DNA of 64,000 nt from Aeromicrobium sp. Leaf350 (GTDB lineage Bacteria; Actinomycetota; Actinomycetes; Propionibacteriales; Nocardioidaceae). Of this stretch, positions 33,644 through 41,883 are shown in pieces; within the stretch, counting starts at the first letter, position 1, and every line of letters starts with the position of its first letter. The translations under genes and the position numbers were made by a program. Location of the stretch: positions 124,001-188,000 of the forward strand of contig NZ_CAKASL010000003.1 in assembly GCF_916858655.1 (NCBI RefSeq). Reading direction: 5' to 3'. Under the pieces are notes generated by a model, which saw only the letters and a list, made by a program, of their open reading frames with translations, ran no database searches and was not told where the DNA came from.

Positions 33644-34855
33644 ATGGCTGAGACCCCGGTGGGCGGTGGAGTGCACGACGCGGTGCACGTCGTCGGCGTC
33701 GGTGCCGACGGCTGGGCCGGGCTGCCCGAGCGGCTGCGCGCGCTGGTCTCGGCGGCGGAGGTCGTCGTCGGCGGCGAGCGGCACCTCGCGATGCTGCCGG
33801 GGGACGTGGGGGCCGAGCGTCTCGCCTGGCCGTCGCCCCTGCGAGCGGCGCTGCCGGGCCTCGTCGACGCGTGGGTGGGTCGTCGGGTCGTCGTGCTCGC
33901 GTCGGGCGATCCGTACGTCGCGGGCATCGGCACGACCCTGCAGGACTTCCTTCCTGCGGAACGGCTCGTGGTGCACCCGGCGGTCTCGTCGGTGGCGCTC
34001 GCGCGCGCTCGGATGGGGTGGGCGGCCGAGACCGTCACGGTGCTGCGTCACGCGGGCGAGCTGCCGCGCCACGTCACGCCCGGGAACCGCATCCTCCTGC
34101 TGAGCATGGACGACTCGGCGCCGCTCGTGGCGCGGGACCTGCTGCCCGTGGAGAGCCTCGTGACGGCGTTGATCGAGCTCGGGGGACCGGACGAGCGGCG
34201 GATCTCGGCCACGGCCGGGGAGTGGCGCGAGCCGCTGCCGGAGCTCCACGTGCTGGCCATCGAGGTGCGCGGCGAGCGCGGGCACGGCTGGACCGCCGGC
34301 GTCGACGAGGACGAGTTCGCGCACGACGGACAGATCAGCAAGCGCGACGTGCGCGCCTCGGCGCTGGCCAGGCTGGCGCCGGCCCCTGGGGAGCTGCTCT
34401 GGGACGTCGGCGCGGGATCGGGTGCGGTCGGGATCGAGTGGATGCGGGCCCACCCGCGGTGCCGGACGATCGCGGTGGAGGCGGACCCGGAGCGGGTCGT
34501 GCGGATCGTCGACAACTCCACGATGTTCGGCGTGCCCGCACTGCGGGTCGTCGAGGGACGCGCGCCCGGCGCGCTCGCCGACCTTCCCGCTCCCGACGCG
34601 GTGTTCGTCGGCGGAGGAGCGACGCGTGAGGGCGTCCTCGAGACCGTCTGGGAGCGGCTGCGGCCCAGGGGCCGGCTCGTGGTGCACGCCGTGACGCTCG
34701 AGACCGAGCGCGTGCTGCTCGACTGGGCCGGACGCGTGGGCGGCGAGCTCACGCGGATCTCGGTCGAGACGGCCCGCCCGATCGGCACGTTCACGGGCTG
34801 GGAGCCCGCTCGGGCCGTCGTGCAGTGGGCCGTGACGAAGGGGGAGCTGTCGTGA
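33644..34855 (+). CDS. cobL: Precorrin-6B C5,15-methyltransferase (decarboxylating)
   Basis: The 403-residue protein fuses two methyltransferase domains. Residues about 13-205 are the class III (CbiE-like) domain with VHVVGVGADGWAGLP, VLASGDPYVAGIG and HPAVSSVALARARMGW. Residues 215-403 are the class I (CbiT-like) domain with LLWDVGAGSGAVGIEW. It methylates C5 and C15 of dihydro-precorrin-6B and removes the C12 acetate carboxyl. It is followed by cobM with a GTGA overlap. Confidence 0.95.
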   Translation: MAETPVGGGVHDAVHVVGVGADGWAGLPERLRALVSAAEVVVGGERHLAMLPGDVGAERLAWPSPLRAALPGLVDAWVGRRVVVLASGDPYVAGIGTTLQDFLPAERLVVHPAVSSVALARARMGWAAETVTVLRHAGELPRHVTPGNRILLLSMDDSAPLVARDLLPVESLVTALIELGGPDERRISATAGEWREPLPELHVLAIEVRGERGHGWTAGVDEDEFAHDGQISKRDVRASALARLAPAPGELLWDVGAGSGAVGIEWMRAHPRCRTIAVEADPERVVRIVDNSTMFGVPALRVVEGRAPGALADLPAPDAVFVGGGATREGVLETVWERLRPRGRLVVHAVTLETERVLLDWAGRVGGELTRISVETARPIGTFTGWEPARAVVQWAVTKGELS

Positions 34856-35610
34856 CCGTGCACTTCGTGGGAGCCGGGCCCGGTGCCGCCGACCTGATCA
34901 CGCTGCGTGCCGCGGCGATGCTGGCCGCGGCCGACGTCGTGGTCTACGCCGGCACGTACCTCGACGACGAGGTGCTCTCGCACTGTCGCGACGACGTTCG
35001 CCTCGTCGACGCCCAGGACCTCGACCTCGACCGCATCACGGCCGAGCTCGTGGGCGCGCACGAGGCCGGGCTGGACGTCGTGCGGCTGTGCTCGGGCGAC
35101 CCGTCGTTGTACTCCGCGGTGCACGAGCAGGGGCGCCGCCTCGACGCGCACGGCGTGCCGTGGGACGTCACGCCGGGCGTGCCCGCCTACGCCGCGGCGG
35201 CGGCGACCGTGGCGGCCGAGCTGACCGTGCCGGAGCTCGTGCAGTCGGTCGTGCTCACACGCACGCAGGCCAGGTCCACCGCGATGCCGGAGGGCGAGTC
35301 ACTCGCGGCGTTCGCGGCCACCGGCGCGACGCTGTGCCTGCACCTGGCCATCACCCGCACCCGCGTGCTCGCGGCGGAGCTCGCGGAGCACCACGGCGCC
35401 GACTGCCCGGTCGTGGTCGTGGCGAACGCCTCCCGCCCCGACCAGCTCGTGCTGCGCGGCACCCTGGCCGACATCGCCGACCAGGTCGAGGCCGCCGGTC
35501 TCCGCCAGGCCGCCGTGATCCTCGTCGGCCGCGCCCTCGCCGAGGACGTCCGCGCGGGCGAGTCCTACCTCTACGCCCCGACCCGCGACCGCTCCCTCAA
35601 ACGCCCCTGA
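34852..35610 (+). CDS. cobM: Precorrin-4 C11-methyltransferase
   Basis: The 252-residue class III methyltransferase has VHFVGAGPGAADLITLRAAAML at the start, VVRLCSGDPSLYSAVHEQ, DVTPGVPAYAAAAATVAAEL and the family-specific LTRTQARSTAMP. It adds the C11 methyl to precorrin-4. The GTG start overlaps the cobL stop and is preferred to the upstream in-frame ATG at 34825, which lies inside cobL. Confidence 0.95.
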   Translation: MTVHFVGAGPGAADLITLRAAAMLAAADVVVYAGTYLDDEVLSHCRDDVRLVDAQDLDLDRITAELVGAHEAGLDVVRLCSGDPSLYSAVHEQGRRLDAHGVPWDVTPGVPAYAAAAATVAAELTVPELVQSVVLTRTQARSTAMPEGESLAAFAATGATLCLHLAITRTRVLAAELAEHHGADCPVVVVANASRPDQLVLRGTLADIADQVEAAGLRQAAVILVGRALAEDVRAGESYLYAPTRDRSLKRP

Positions 35611-35625
35611 CCCGCCCCATTGCCC

Positions 35626-35762
35626 CTCGCGAGAGACTTTGTTACCCCTCGCGAGTGAGCTTGTCTGTGCACAGGAGAGGGTTCGTCACTCCTGTGCACC
35701 AACAACGTCGCTCGTGACCACCAACAAGGTCTCTCGTCGGGGGTAACAAGGTCTCTCGCGAG
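35626..35762. repeat. Nested inverted repeat between convergent cobM and cobIJ
   Basis: Outer 23-base arms at 35626-35648 and 35740-35762 match at 22 of 23 positions, starting with CTCGCGAGAGAC. An inner perfect hairpin pairs GTGCACAGGAG (35667-35677) with CTCCTGTGCAC (35689-35699). Fragments of the outer arm recur between them, such as CTCGCGAGTGAGC and CAAGGTCTCTCG. This accounts for nearly the entire 159-base gap. It is larger and more regular than a terminator. Confidence 0.75.
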
Positions 35763-35769
35763 CGGTCAT

Positions 35770-37275
35770 TCAGAGGACGAAGCGCGGGGTCCAGACGCGG
35801 CCGGTGGGGGTGACGCGGGTGGACGAGGCGCCGACGATCAGCAGGCACTTCATGTCGATCGACTCCGGGTCGAGCTCGGCGAGCGTCGTGACGGCCAGCG
35901 ACTCCTCGGCCCGTCCGACGTCACGACCGACCACGACGACGGTCTCGGGGGAGCGGTGCTCCAGCAGGATCCGACGCAGGTCGGCGACCTGCGTCGTGCG
36001 GCTGCGGGACCGCGGGTTGTAGACCGCCAGCACCAGGTCGGCCTCGGCGATCGCCCGGAGGCGCTTCTCGACGACCTCCCACGGCTTGAGGCGGTCCGAC
36101 AGGCTCACGACCGCGAAGTCGGCGCCGACCGGCGCCCCGGCGCGCGCCGCGACCGCCTGCACGGCGGAGACCCCGGGCAGCACCCGGACGGGCACCCCGG
36201 CGTACTCGGACGCCTCGGCCGCCTCGAAGACCGCGGACGCCATCCCGAACACGCCCGCGTCGCCGCCGGAGACGACCGCGACCTTCTCGCCCGCGAGCGC
36301 GAGGTCGAGCGCGTGCCGGGCCCGGTCGACCTCCACGGTGTTGCCGGAGGAGTGCCGCTGGAGGCCCGCGCGCTGCGGCACCCGGTCGACGTACGGGGCG
36401 TAGCCGATCACGTGATCGACCCCGGCGAGCGCCTCGGTGGCCTCGGGGGTCAGCCAGCCGTCGGGACCGGGGCCGAGCCCGACGACGAGGAGGTCTTGGG
36501 GCTGGGGTGCACCCTTCGAGGCTCCTCCTTCGTCGTCGCGCCTCAGGGCGCGAGAAGCGGGCTTGGTGTCGCCGGGGACGACGATCAGCGAGAAGTACGG
36601 CACCGTCGCCGGATCGACGTCGGCCACCGGCAGGGTGCGCTGCTCGGCCATCGACGCGCGCTCGACGTACAGCGCGCCCTCGAGGCGTCCGGCCTGCTCG
36701 AGCGCGTCGCGCACGCCGGGGAAGCGACGGCCGAGCTTCATGATGATCGCGCCGTCGGTGTCGGCCAGGCGTCGCGCGAGCTCGGGCACCGGCAGCGTGC
36801 CGGGCAGCACCGTCAGGACGTCGGTGTGACGCACGAGCGGAGCGCCGGCCGCAGCCGTGGCCGCCGCGAACGCGGGCACGCCGGGCACGACGGCGGTGTC
36901 GAACCGCTCGGCGAGCCGGTCGTGCAGGTACATCGCCGAGCCGTAGAACAACGGGTCGCCCTCGGCCAGCAGCACGACGTGGCGCCCCGCCGTCAGGTGC
37001 GCCTCGACGCGGTGCTCGCAGTCGTCGTAGAAGTCGGTCATCGCGCCGTCGTAGCCGCCGGGGTGGTCGGTGACCCCGGTGGTCACGGGGTACTGCAGCA
37101 CCTCCTCGACCGCGCCCGCCGGCACCAGCTCGGCCACGATCCGGCGCGCGTTCGAGGACTTGCCGACGCCCCGGTGGTACGCCACGACGTCGGCGGCGCC
37201 GATCAGGCGCGCGGCCTTGAGGGTCACGAGCTCCGGGTCGCCGGGGCCGACCCCGACGATCCGGAAGGTGCTCAC
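35770..37275 (-). CDS. cobI-cobJ: Fusion: precorrin-2 C20-methyltransferase (CobI) + precorrin-3B C17-methyltransferase (CobJ)
   Basis: The 501-residue protein holds two class III methyltransferases. CobI (1-242) has VGVGPGDPELVTLKA, AYHRGVGKSSNARRI and LLAEGDPLFYGSAMY. CobJ (256-501) has VVGLGPGPDGWLTPEA, VIGYAPYVDRV, VSGGDAGVFGMAS and AVYNPRSRSRTTQV. CobI methylates C20 and CobJ methylates C17 with ring contraction. The joint (about 243-255, RRDDEGGASKGAP) is encoded by a REP-like element at 36510-36550. The GTG start overlaps the cobH stop. Confidence 0.95.
   Translation of the reverse strand: MSTFRIVGVGPGDPELVTLKAARLIGAADVVAYHRGVGKSSNARRIVAELVPAGAVEEVLQYPVTTGVTDHPGGYDGAMTDFYDDCEHRVEAHLTAGRHVVLLAEGDPLFYGSAMYLHDRLAERFDTAVVPGVPAFAAATAAAGAPLVRHTDVLTVLPGTLPVPELARRLADTDGAIIMKLGRRFPGVRDALEQAGRLEGALYVERASMAEQRTLPVADVDPATVPYFSLIVVPGDTKPASRALRRDDEGGASKGAPQPQDLLVVGLGPGPDGWLTPEATEALAGVDHVIGYAPYVDRVPQRAGLQRHSSGNTVEVDRARHALDLALAGEKVAVVSGGDAGVFGMASAVFEAAEASEYAGVPVRVLPGVSAVQAVAARAGAPVGADFAVVSLSDRLKPWEVVEKRLRAIAEADLVLAVYNPRSRSRTTQVADLRRILLEHRSPETVVVVGRDVGRAEESLAVTTLAELDPESIDMKCLLIVGASSTRVTPTGRVWTPRFVL
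36510..36550. repeat. REP-like element (GAGCCTCGAAGGG family), copy C, inside the cobI-cobJ linker
   Basis: Read on the plus strand, ACCCTTCGAGGCTC and GCGCCTCAGGGCGC bracket a short arm-loop; the same order CCCTTCGAGGCTCG...CACCTCAGGG is seen in the inverse of 10371-10428. It is fully translated in the fusion protein and keeps the frame. Confidence 0.65.
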
Positions 37276-37946
37276 TCGCGCTCCTGGGCGAGGGCGTTGA
37301 CGGCCGAGGCGGCCATGGCCGACCCGCCTCGGCGCCCGTGCACGGTCACGAACGGCACGTCGATCCCGGTCTCCGCGGCGAAGCCCGCGAGCGCCTCCTT
37401 CGACTCGGCGGCACCGATGAAGCCCACGGGCACGCCGACGATGGCGGCCGGACGCGGTGCCCCGTCGGCCAGCAGCTCGAGCAGGTGGAACAGGGCCGTG
37501 GGCGCGTTGCCGATCGCCACGACCGCGCCCCCCATGCGGTCGCCCCACAGCGAGACGGCCGCGGCGGAGCGCGTCGTGCCCCACGCCCGCGCGAGATCGG
37601 GGACGGCCGGGTCGCGCAGCAGGCACACGACGTCGTTATGCGCGGGCAGCCGGGCGCGCGTGACGCCCGACGCCACCATGTGCGCGTCGGTCAGGATCGG
37701 CGCCCCGGCCTCCAGCGCACCCCGCGCGGCGGCGACCAGGCCCGGGTGGATCACGAGGTCCTGGGTCAGGTCGGTCTGGCCCGTGCCGTGGATCATCCGC
37801 ACCGCGACCTTCTCGGCGTCCAGCGGGATGCCCGAGAGGTCGGCCTCGTCGCGGATCGTCGCGAACGAGTCGACGTAGATCGCCGGGCCGCTGCCCTCGT
37901 AGGCGTAGCGGCGGGTCGGGGGCGCCAGGGACGCGTCGGGTGTCAT
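37272..37946 (-). CDS. cobH: Precorrin-8X methylmutase
   Basis: The 224-residue protein has VAVRMIHGTGQTD with the catalytic His, PILTDAHMVASGVTR, AIGNAPTALFHLLELL, and VGVPVGFIGAAESKEAL plus VPFVTVHGRRGGSAMAASAVNAL, all family signatures. It moves the C11 methyl to C12 to give hydrogenobyrinic acid. It lies between cobG and cobIJ with four-base overlaps on both sides. Confidence 0.96.
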   Translation of the reverse strand: MTPDASLAPPTRRYAYEGSGPAIYVDSFATIRDEADLSGIPLDAEKVAVRMIHGTGQTDLTQDLVIHPGLVAAARGALEAGAPILTDAHMVASGVTRARLPAHNDVVCLLRDPAVPDLARAWGTTRSAAAVSLWGDRMGGAVVAIGNAPTALFHLLELLADGAPRPAAIVGVPVGFIGAAESKEALAGFAAETGIDVPFVTVHGRRGGSAMAASAVNALAQERE

Positions 37947-38827
37947 CGGTTCTCCAGGTCGGGCAGCAGCAGGCTTCGCCAGGGGGTCACGACGACCTCA
38001 CGGTGCGCGCGGGCGAGCACCTGCGCGGCGAGGTCGGGGGTCAGGCGGCCGTCGGGCACGGCGACGTGCTCGGCGGCCCGGCCGTCGTCCTGCGCGAGGA
38101 TGCCATGCCGCAGGGGGAGGGCCGTGACGTGCGTCCGCAGGTCACGCGCGTGGGCGGTGCCCAGCACGGCGGCTCCACGGTCGGCCAGCTCGTCGACGTG
38201 CCAGGCGGACCCGCCCCGGTTCGCCGCGAGGAAGCGGTGGGCGAGCCGGACGAGCGCCTCGGGCAGGTCCGCCAGCGGCACGACCTCGCCCCACCCGTCG
38301 CTGCCGACGCGCAGCTGTGCCTCGTCGGCCGAGACCGCCATCGCGCCGAGGTCGAGCGTGCGGTCCACGAGGTCGCCGCGACCGTCGTCGAGCACGACGA
38401 GGAACCGCGCGGAGAGGGCCGCGAGCTCGGGGTCGTCGCACACCAGCCGGTCGTACTGCTCCGCAGCAGGGCGGAGGTCGGCCCGACCGCCGGCGCGACC
38501 CGACAGGGGCGAGACCATCACGTTGCGCACGAGCTCGTGCGACCGGCTCGGCAGCAGCCCGGTCGCGGCGACGGCGTCGACGAAGGCGTCCTCGACGCAG
38601 CCGTCGGCGTGGGCGATCGATCGCAGCTGCACGTTGGCACGCTTGGTCAGGTGCAGGTCGCCGTCGGCGTGCGCGGCCGATACCTCGACGAGCCGCTCGA
38701 GGGCCTCGATCGGCAGGCGACCGCCGATCAGCCGCAGACGCACCAGCGCGCCGTCGTCGGCGATCCACGGCCGCAGCACCCCGGGGCAGCGGTCGGCGCG
38801 GTCGCGGCCGGAGTCGTGCGAGGTCAC
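37943..38827 (-). CDS. cobG: CobG-like precorrin-3B synthase, short form
   Basis: The 294-residue protein matches nitrite/sulfite-reductase-like CobG at both ends: RCPGVLRPW...GDLHLTKRANVQLRS at the N-terminus and REVVVTPWRSLLLPDL at the C-terminus. CobG uses O2 to form the C20-hydroxy gamma-lactone before ring contraction. Known CobG proteins are around 400-460 residues and bind a [4Fe-4S] cluster; here only isolated Cys residues (for example in DRCPGV, DGCVED, VCDD) are seen and no clustered CX5C-type pattern. Activity is therefore uncertain. The GTG start overlaps the ABC ATPase stop. Confidence 0.8.
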   Translation of the reverse strand: MTSHDSGRDRADRCPGVLRPWIADDGALVRLRLIGGRLPIEALERLVEVSAAHADGDLHLTKRANVQLRSIAHADGCVEDAFVDAVAATGLLPSRSHELVRNVMVSPLSGRAGGRADLRPAAEQYDRLVCDDPELAALSARFLVVLDDGRGDLVDRTLDLGAMAVSADEAQLRVGSDGWGEVVPLADLPEALVRLAHRFLAANRGGSAWHVDELADRGAAVLGTAHARDLRTHVTALPLRHGILAQDDGRAAEHVAVPDGRLTPDLAAQVLARAHREVVVTPWRSLLLPDLENR

Positions 38828-39624
38828 GGGGTCATTCTCCCCGCCGGCTCCGCCGCGGACGAGGGCAGCGCCCGCAGGTACCGCACGTGCAGGCCGCCGG
38901 CGGTGTCCTCCACGACGGCCTCGACCCCGTAGACCTCGGCGATCAGCGACGGCGTCAGCACCTCGGCCGGCACGCCGGCGGCGTGCACGCGGCCCGCGGC
39001 GAGCACGACGAGCCGGTCGCAGTACGTCGCGGCGTGGTTGAGGTCGTGCAGGGCCATGAGGGTCGTCGTCGGCGTCGCCCGCACGAGTTCCAGCAGCTCG
39101 AGCTGGTGGCGCACGTCGAGGTGGTTGGTCGGCTCGTCCAGCAGCAGCTCGGTGGGCTCCTGCGCGAGCGCCCGCGCGATCTGCACGCGCTGCCGCTCGC
39201 CGCCCGAGAGCGTCATGTAGCTGCGGTCGAGCAGGTGACCGGTCCGCATCGTCGTGGCCGCGCTGGCGATCATCGCCCGGTCGTTCGCGCTCTCGGGCGA
39301 CCACGGAGCGCGATGGGGCAGCCGCCCGAGCCCGATCACGTCACGCACCGTGGGGTCGGCGTCGGTCGTCGACTCCTGCTCCACGAACGCCAGGCGGCGG
39401 GCGATGTCGCGGCGACTCAGGCTGCTGATCGGGTCGCCGCCCAGCCGGACCACGCCCGACGACGTCGGCCGCAGCCCCGCGAGCAGGCGCAGCAGCGACG
39501 ACTTCCCGGAACCGTTCGGTCCCAGCAGTCCGACGGTGCTGCCCGGGACGACGTCCAGCGTCACGCCGTCCACGATGACGGTCCCTCGCGTCGACCACGA
39601 CGCCTCGCGGGAGTCGATGCTCAT
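38824..39624 (-). CDS. ABC transporter ATP-binding protein (BtuD/FecE type), corrinoid transport system 1
   Basis: The 266-residue ATPase has GPNGSGKSSLLRLLAGL, a Q-loop FVEQES, LSGGERQRVQIARALAQEP, LLLDEPTNHLD and the switch His in MALHDLNHAATYCDR. It is of the FecCD/BtuCD family energising class. Order on the minus strand is riboswitch 4, binding protein, permease, this ATPase, then cobG-cobH-cobIJ, so import and corrin methylation are in one B12-controlled transcript. Confidence 0.92.
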   Translation of the reverse strand: MSIDSREASWSTRGTVIVDGVTLDVVPGSTVGLLGPNGSGKSSLLRLLAGLRPTSSGVVRLGGDPISSLSRRDIARRLAFVEQESTTDADPTVRDVIGLGRLPHRAPWSPESANDRAMIASAATTMRTGHLLDRSYMTLSGGERQRVQIARALAQEPTELLLDEPTNHLDVRHQLELLELVRATPTTTLMALHDLNHAATYCDRLVVLAAGRVHAAGVPAEVLTPSLIAEVYGVEAVVEDTAGGLHVRYLRALPSSAAEPAGRMTP

Positions 39625-39637
39625 GCCGCGTCCCCTC

Positions 39638-40666
39638 TCACGACTGCCTCCGCCGCTGGCGGAGCAGGATCAGCACGAACGCCGGCACGCCCACGAGTGC
39701 GGTGGCGACGCCGACGGGCAGCTCCTGCGGGGCGATGACGACGCGCGAGCCGATCTCGACCCACACGAGGAAGATCGCACCGAGCACCGTGGCCGTCGGC
39801 ACGAGCAGGCGGTGCCGGACGCCCACGATCGCGCGGGCGGCGTGGGGCAGCACGAGGCCGACGAACCCGATCGCCCCGGACGTCGAGACGATCACGGCGG
39901 TCATCAGCGCCGTCATGATCAGCAGCATCAAGCGGACCTTCGCGACCGAGACGCCCAGCGAGGCCGCCGCGTCCTGGCCGAAGGTGAAGGCGTCGAGCGT
40001 GCCGGCCGTGGCCCAGCAGACCGCGACGCCCAGGAGCACGACCGAGCCGCACACCACGACGTCGGACCACGAGGCCGTGCTCAGCGACCCGAGCAGCCAG
40101 AACAGCACACCGCGCGTCTGCTCGGCATCGGCGGCGGTGTAGACGATGAACGACGTCAGGGCCGAGAACAGCTGGGTGGCGGCGACGCCCGCGAGGATCA
40201 TCCGGTCGGTCGTGCCACCCGTGACGAAGCCCAGCAGCAGCACCAGCCCGAACGCCAGCATCGACCCGAGGAACGCGCCGGTCGCCAGGCCGATCGCGCC
40301 CGCGCCCAGCCCGGTGACGACCACCAGCACGGCACCCGTCGAGGCGCCGGAGGAGACGCCCAGCACGAACGGGTCGGCCAGCGGGTTGCGGAGCAGCGAC
40401 TGCAGCACGACCCCGCACAGGGCCAGGCCTGCGCCGCACACCGCGGCGAGCACGGCGCGCGGGAGCCGGAGGTCCCAGATGATCCCCTCGCGCACGCCGG
40501 ACAGGCCCGAGTCTGGCCCGCCGATCCGCTCCAGGAACACCGCGAAGGCGTCGCTCGGACCGAGGTCCGACGGCCCGATCGTGGTGCCGACCGCGATCGA
40601 CACGGCCAGCACCACGAGGGCGACCGGCAGCAGCGCGGCGGTGCCGAGCGTGCCCAGCCGGGTCAT
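39638..40666 (-). CDS. FecCD/BtuC-family ABC permease, corrinoid transport system 1
   Basis: The 342-residue permease has about nine to ten membrane helices and the FecCD signatures RLPRAVLAAVCGAGLALCG, LLRNPLADPFVLGVSSGAS and GFVGLVLPHAARAIVG. It forms the homodimeric channel for the ATPase at 38824 and binding protein at 40669. The start lies 3 bases from the binding protein stop. Confidence 0.93.
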   Translation of the reverse strand: MTRLGTLGTAALLPVALVVLAVSIAVGTTIGPSDLGPSDAFAVFLERIGGPDSGLSGVREGIIWDLRLPRAVLAAVCGAGLALCGVVLQSLLRNPLADPFVLGVSSGASTGAVLVVVTGLGAGAIGLATGAFLGSMLAFGLVLLLGFVTGGTTDRMILAGVAATQLFSALTSFIVYTAADAEQTRGVLFWLLGSLSTASWSDVVVCGSVVLLGVAVCWATAGTLDAFTFGQDAAASLGVSVAKVRLMLLIMTALMTAVIVSTSGAIGFVGLVLPHAARAIVGVRHRLLVPTATVLGAIFLVWVEIGSRVVIAPQELPVGVATALVGVPAFVLILLRQRRRQS

Positions 40667-40668
40667 CC

Positions 40669-41688
40669 TCAGCTCGCGAGCCCGAGGTCGCGCAGCCCCT
40701 GCGCGACCTTCTCGACCGCGTCGACCGTGCGGATCGACGGGTTGAGCTCGGCGCCCGCCAGGTAGATGTAGCGCTTCTCCTTGACCGCGGTCATCTGGCT
40801 GGTGACCGGGTTGGACTCCAGGAAGGCGATCTTGGCCGCCGCGGTCTCGGCGGTCTGGCTCTTTCGGGTCAGGTCACCGATCACCAGCACGTCGGGGTCC
40901 TCGGCGGCGACGACCTCCCAGTTGATCTGCGGCCACTCGTCGTCCTGCTCGACGAACGTGTTCTCGAGGCCGAGCGCGCGCGAGACGATGCCGGGGCCGC
41001 CACAGCAACCGGCCATGTAGGGCGACTCGCTGTTCGCGAACCAGTACATGACCGAGACGCCCTCACCGATCTTCGCGGCGCTGGCCGCCGCCATGCGCGC
41101 CTCGAGATCGGCGACGAGCCGCTCGCCCTCGTCGACCGTGTCGGTCAGCTCGGCGAGCTGCCGGATCTCGGTGTAGATGTCGTCCATCTCGAGCGTGCCC
41201 TCGCGGGCCCCGTCGGTGTTGCCCTCCTCGAGCTTGCCGCACTCGGCGGCCGACAGGTACGCGGGCAGCTCGTAGTCGTCCCAGAGCTGACCGGCCGTCG
41301 CGACGCCGCCCTCACCGAGGGTCCCCGTGAACGACGACGTCACGAGGTCGGGCTCGGTGTCGAGCACGACCTCGAGCGACGGCGCCTGGTCCGCGAGCCG
41401 TTCGACCTCGGCGTTCTCGTCCTCGAGGGTCGGCAGGATCGGGTCGGTCCAGCCGGCGGCGCCGACCACGCGGTCCGCGAGGCCGAGCGACAGCAGGATC
41501 TCGGTGGTGCCCTGGTTGAGCGAGACGATCCGCTCGGGGCGGTCGGCCTGCGTCACGTCGCCGTGACAGGTCTCGACGGTGACGGGGTAGCCCTCGGCGA
41601 CGGGGCCGGATTCGCCGTCGTCGGACGAGGCGCAGGCCGAGAGCACCAGGGCGGCGGACAGGAGGCAGACAGGCAGACGGGGACGCAT
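40669..41688 (-). CDS. Lipoprotein metal-chelate/corrinoid-binding protein, transport system 1
   Basis: The 339-residue protein has a lipoprotein signal (VLSACAS, lipid-linked Cys near 19), then RIVSLNQGTTEILLSLGLADRVVG and PDLVTSSFTGTL typical of class III binding proteins. A GCCGGPG stretch (about 215) is unusual and might reach the ligand. Riboswitch 4 directly upstream points to a corrinoid, or less likely a cobalt chelate, as ligand. AAGGA precedes the ATG at 41688. Confidence 0.88.
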   Translation of the reverse strand: MRPRLPVCLLSAALVLSACASSDDGESGPVAEGYPVTVETCHGDVTQADRPERIVSLNQGTTEILLSLGLADRVVGAAGWTDPILPTLEDENAEVERLADQAPSLEVVLDTEPDLVTSSFTGTLGEGGVATAGQLWDDYELPAYLSAAECGKLEEGNTDGAREGTLEMDDIYTEIRQLAELTDTVDEGERLVADLEARMAAASAAKIGEGVSVMYWFANSESPYMAGCCGGPGIVSRALGLENTFVEQDDEWPQINWEVVAAEDPDVLVIGDLTRKSQTAETAAAKIAFLESNPVTSQMTAVKEKRYIYLAGAELNPSIRTVDAVEKVAQGLRDLGLAS

Positions 41689-41704
41689 GGCGTTCCTTCA
41701 CATC

Positions 41705-41852
41705 GAGGGTCCGTAGCGCGAGACCCGGGGACGCGCCGCGACGATCGCCGCGACGAGCCAGGCAGGTACTCGGACTCGGGTGCTGGACCCTCACCGCTGC
41801 GCGTCAGTCCCGGACTCTCACCGGGTTCCCCCACGCTGGCGATCGCAACCTA
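41705..41852 (-). promoter_or_regulatory. Cobalamin riboswitch (4) and promoter upstream of transport system 1 and cobGHIJ
   Basis: The minus-strand core GGGAACCCGGTGAGAGTCCG continues with GGACTGACGCGCAGCGGTGA, and AGTCCGAGTACCTGCCTGG near 41760-41778 is the B12 box. TAGGTT at 41847-41852 (minus) is a likely -10, followed by GCGATCGCCAGCG. The first roughly 60 bases are nearly identical to riboswitch 5. Confidence 0.92.
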
Positions 41853-41870
41853 CCCGACGGGGTGGGGCGT

Positions 41871-41876
41871 TAGGTT
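41871..41876 (+). promoter_or_regulatory. -10 element of the FhuF-like gene, leaderless transcript predicted
   Basis: TAGGTT at 41871-41876 ends seven bases before the ATG at 41884, as at several other starts in this window. The promoter is back to back with that of riboswitch 4. Confidence 0.4.
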
Positions 41877-41883
41877 CTGCGGC

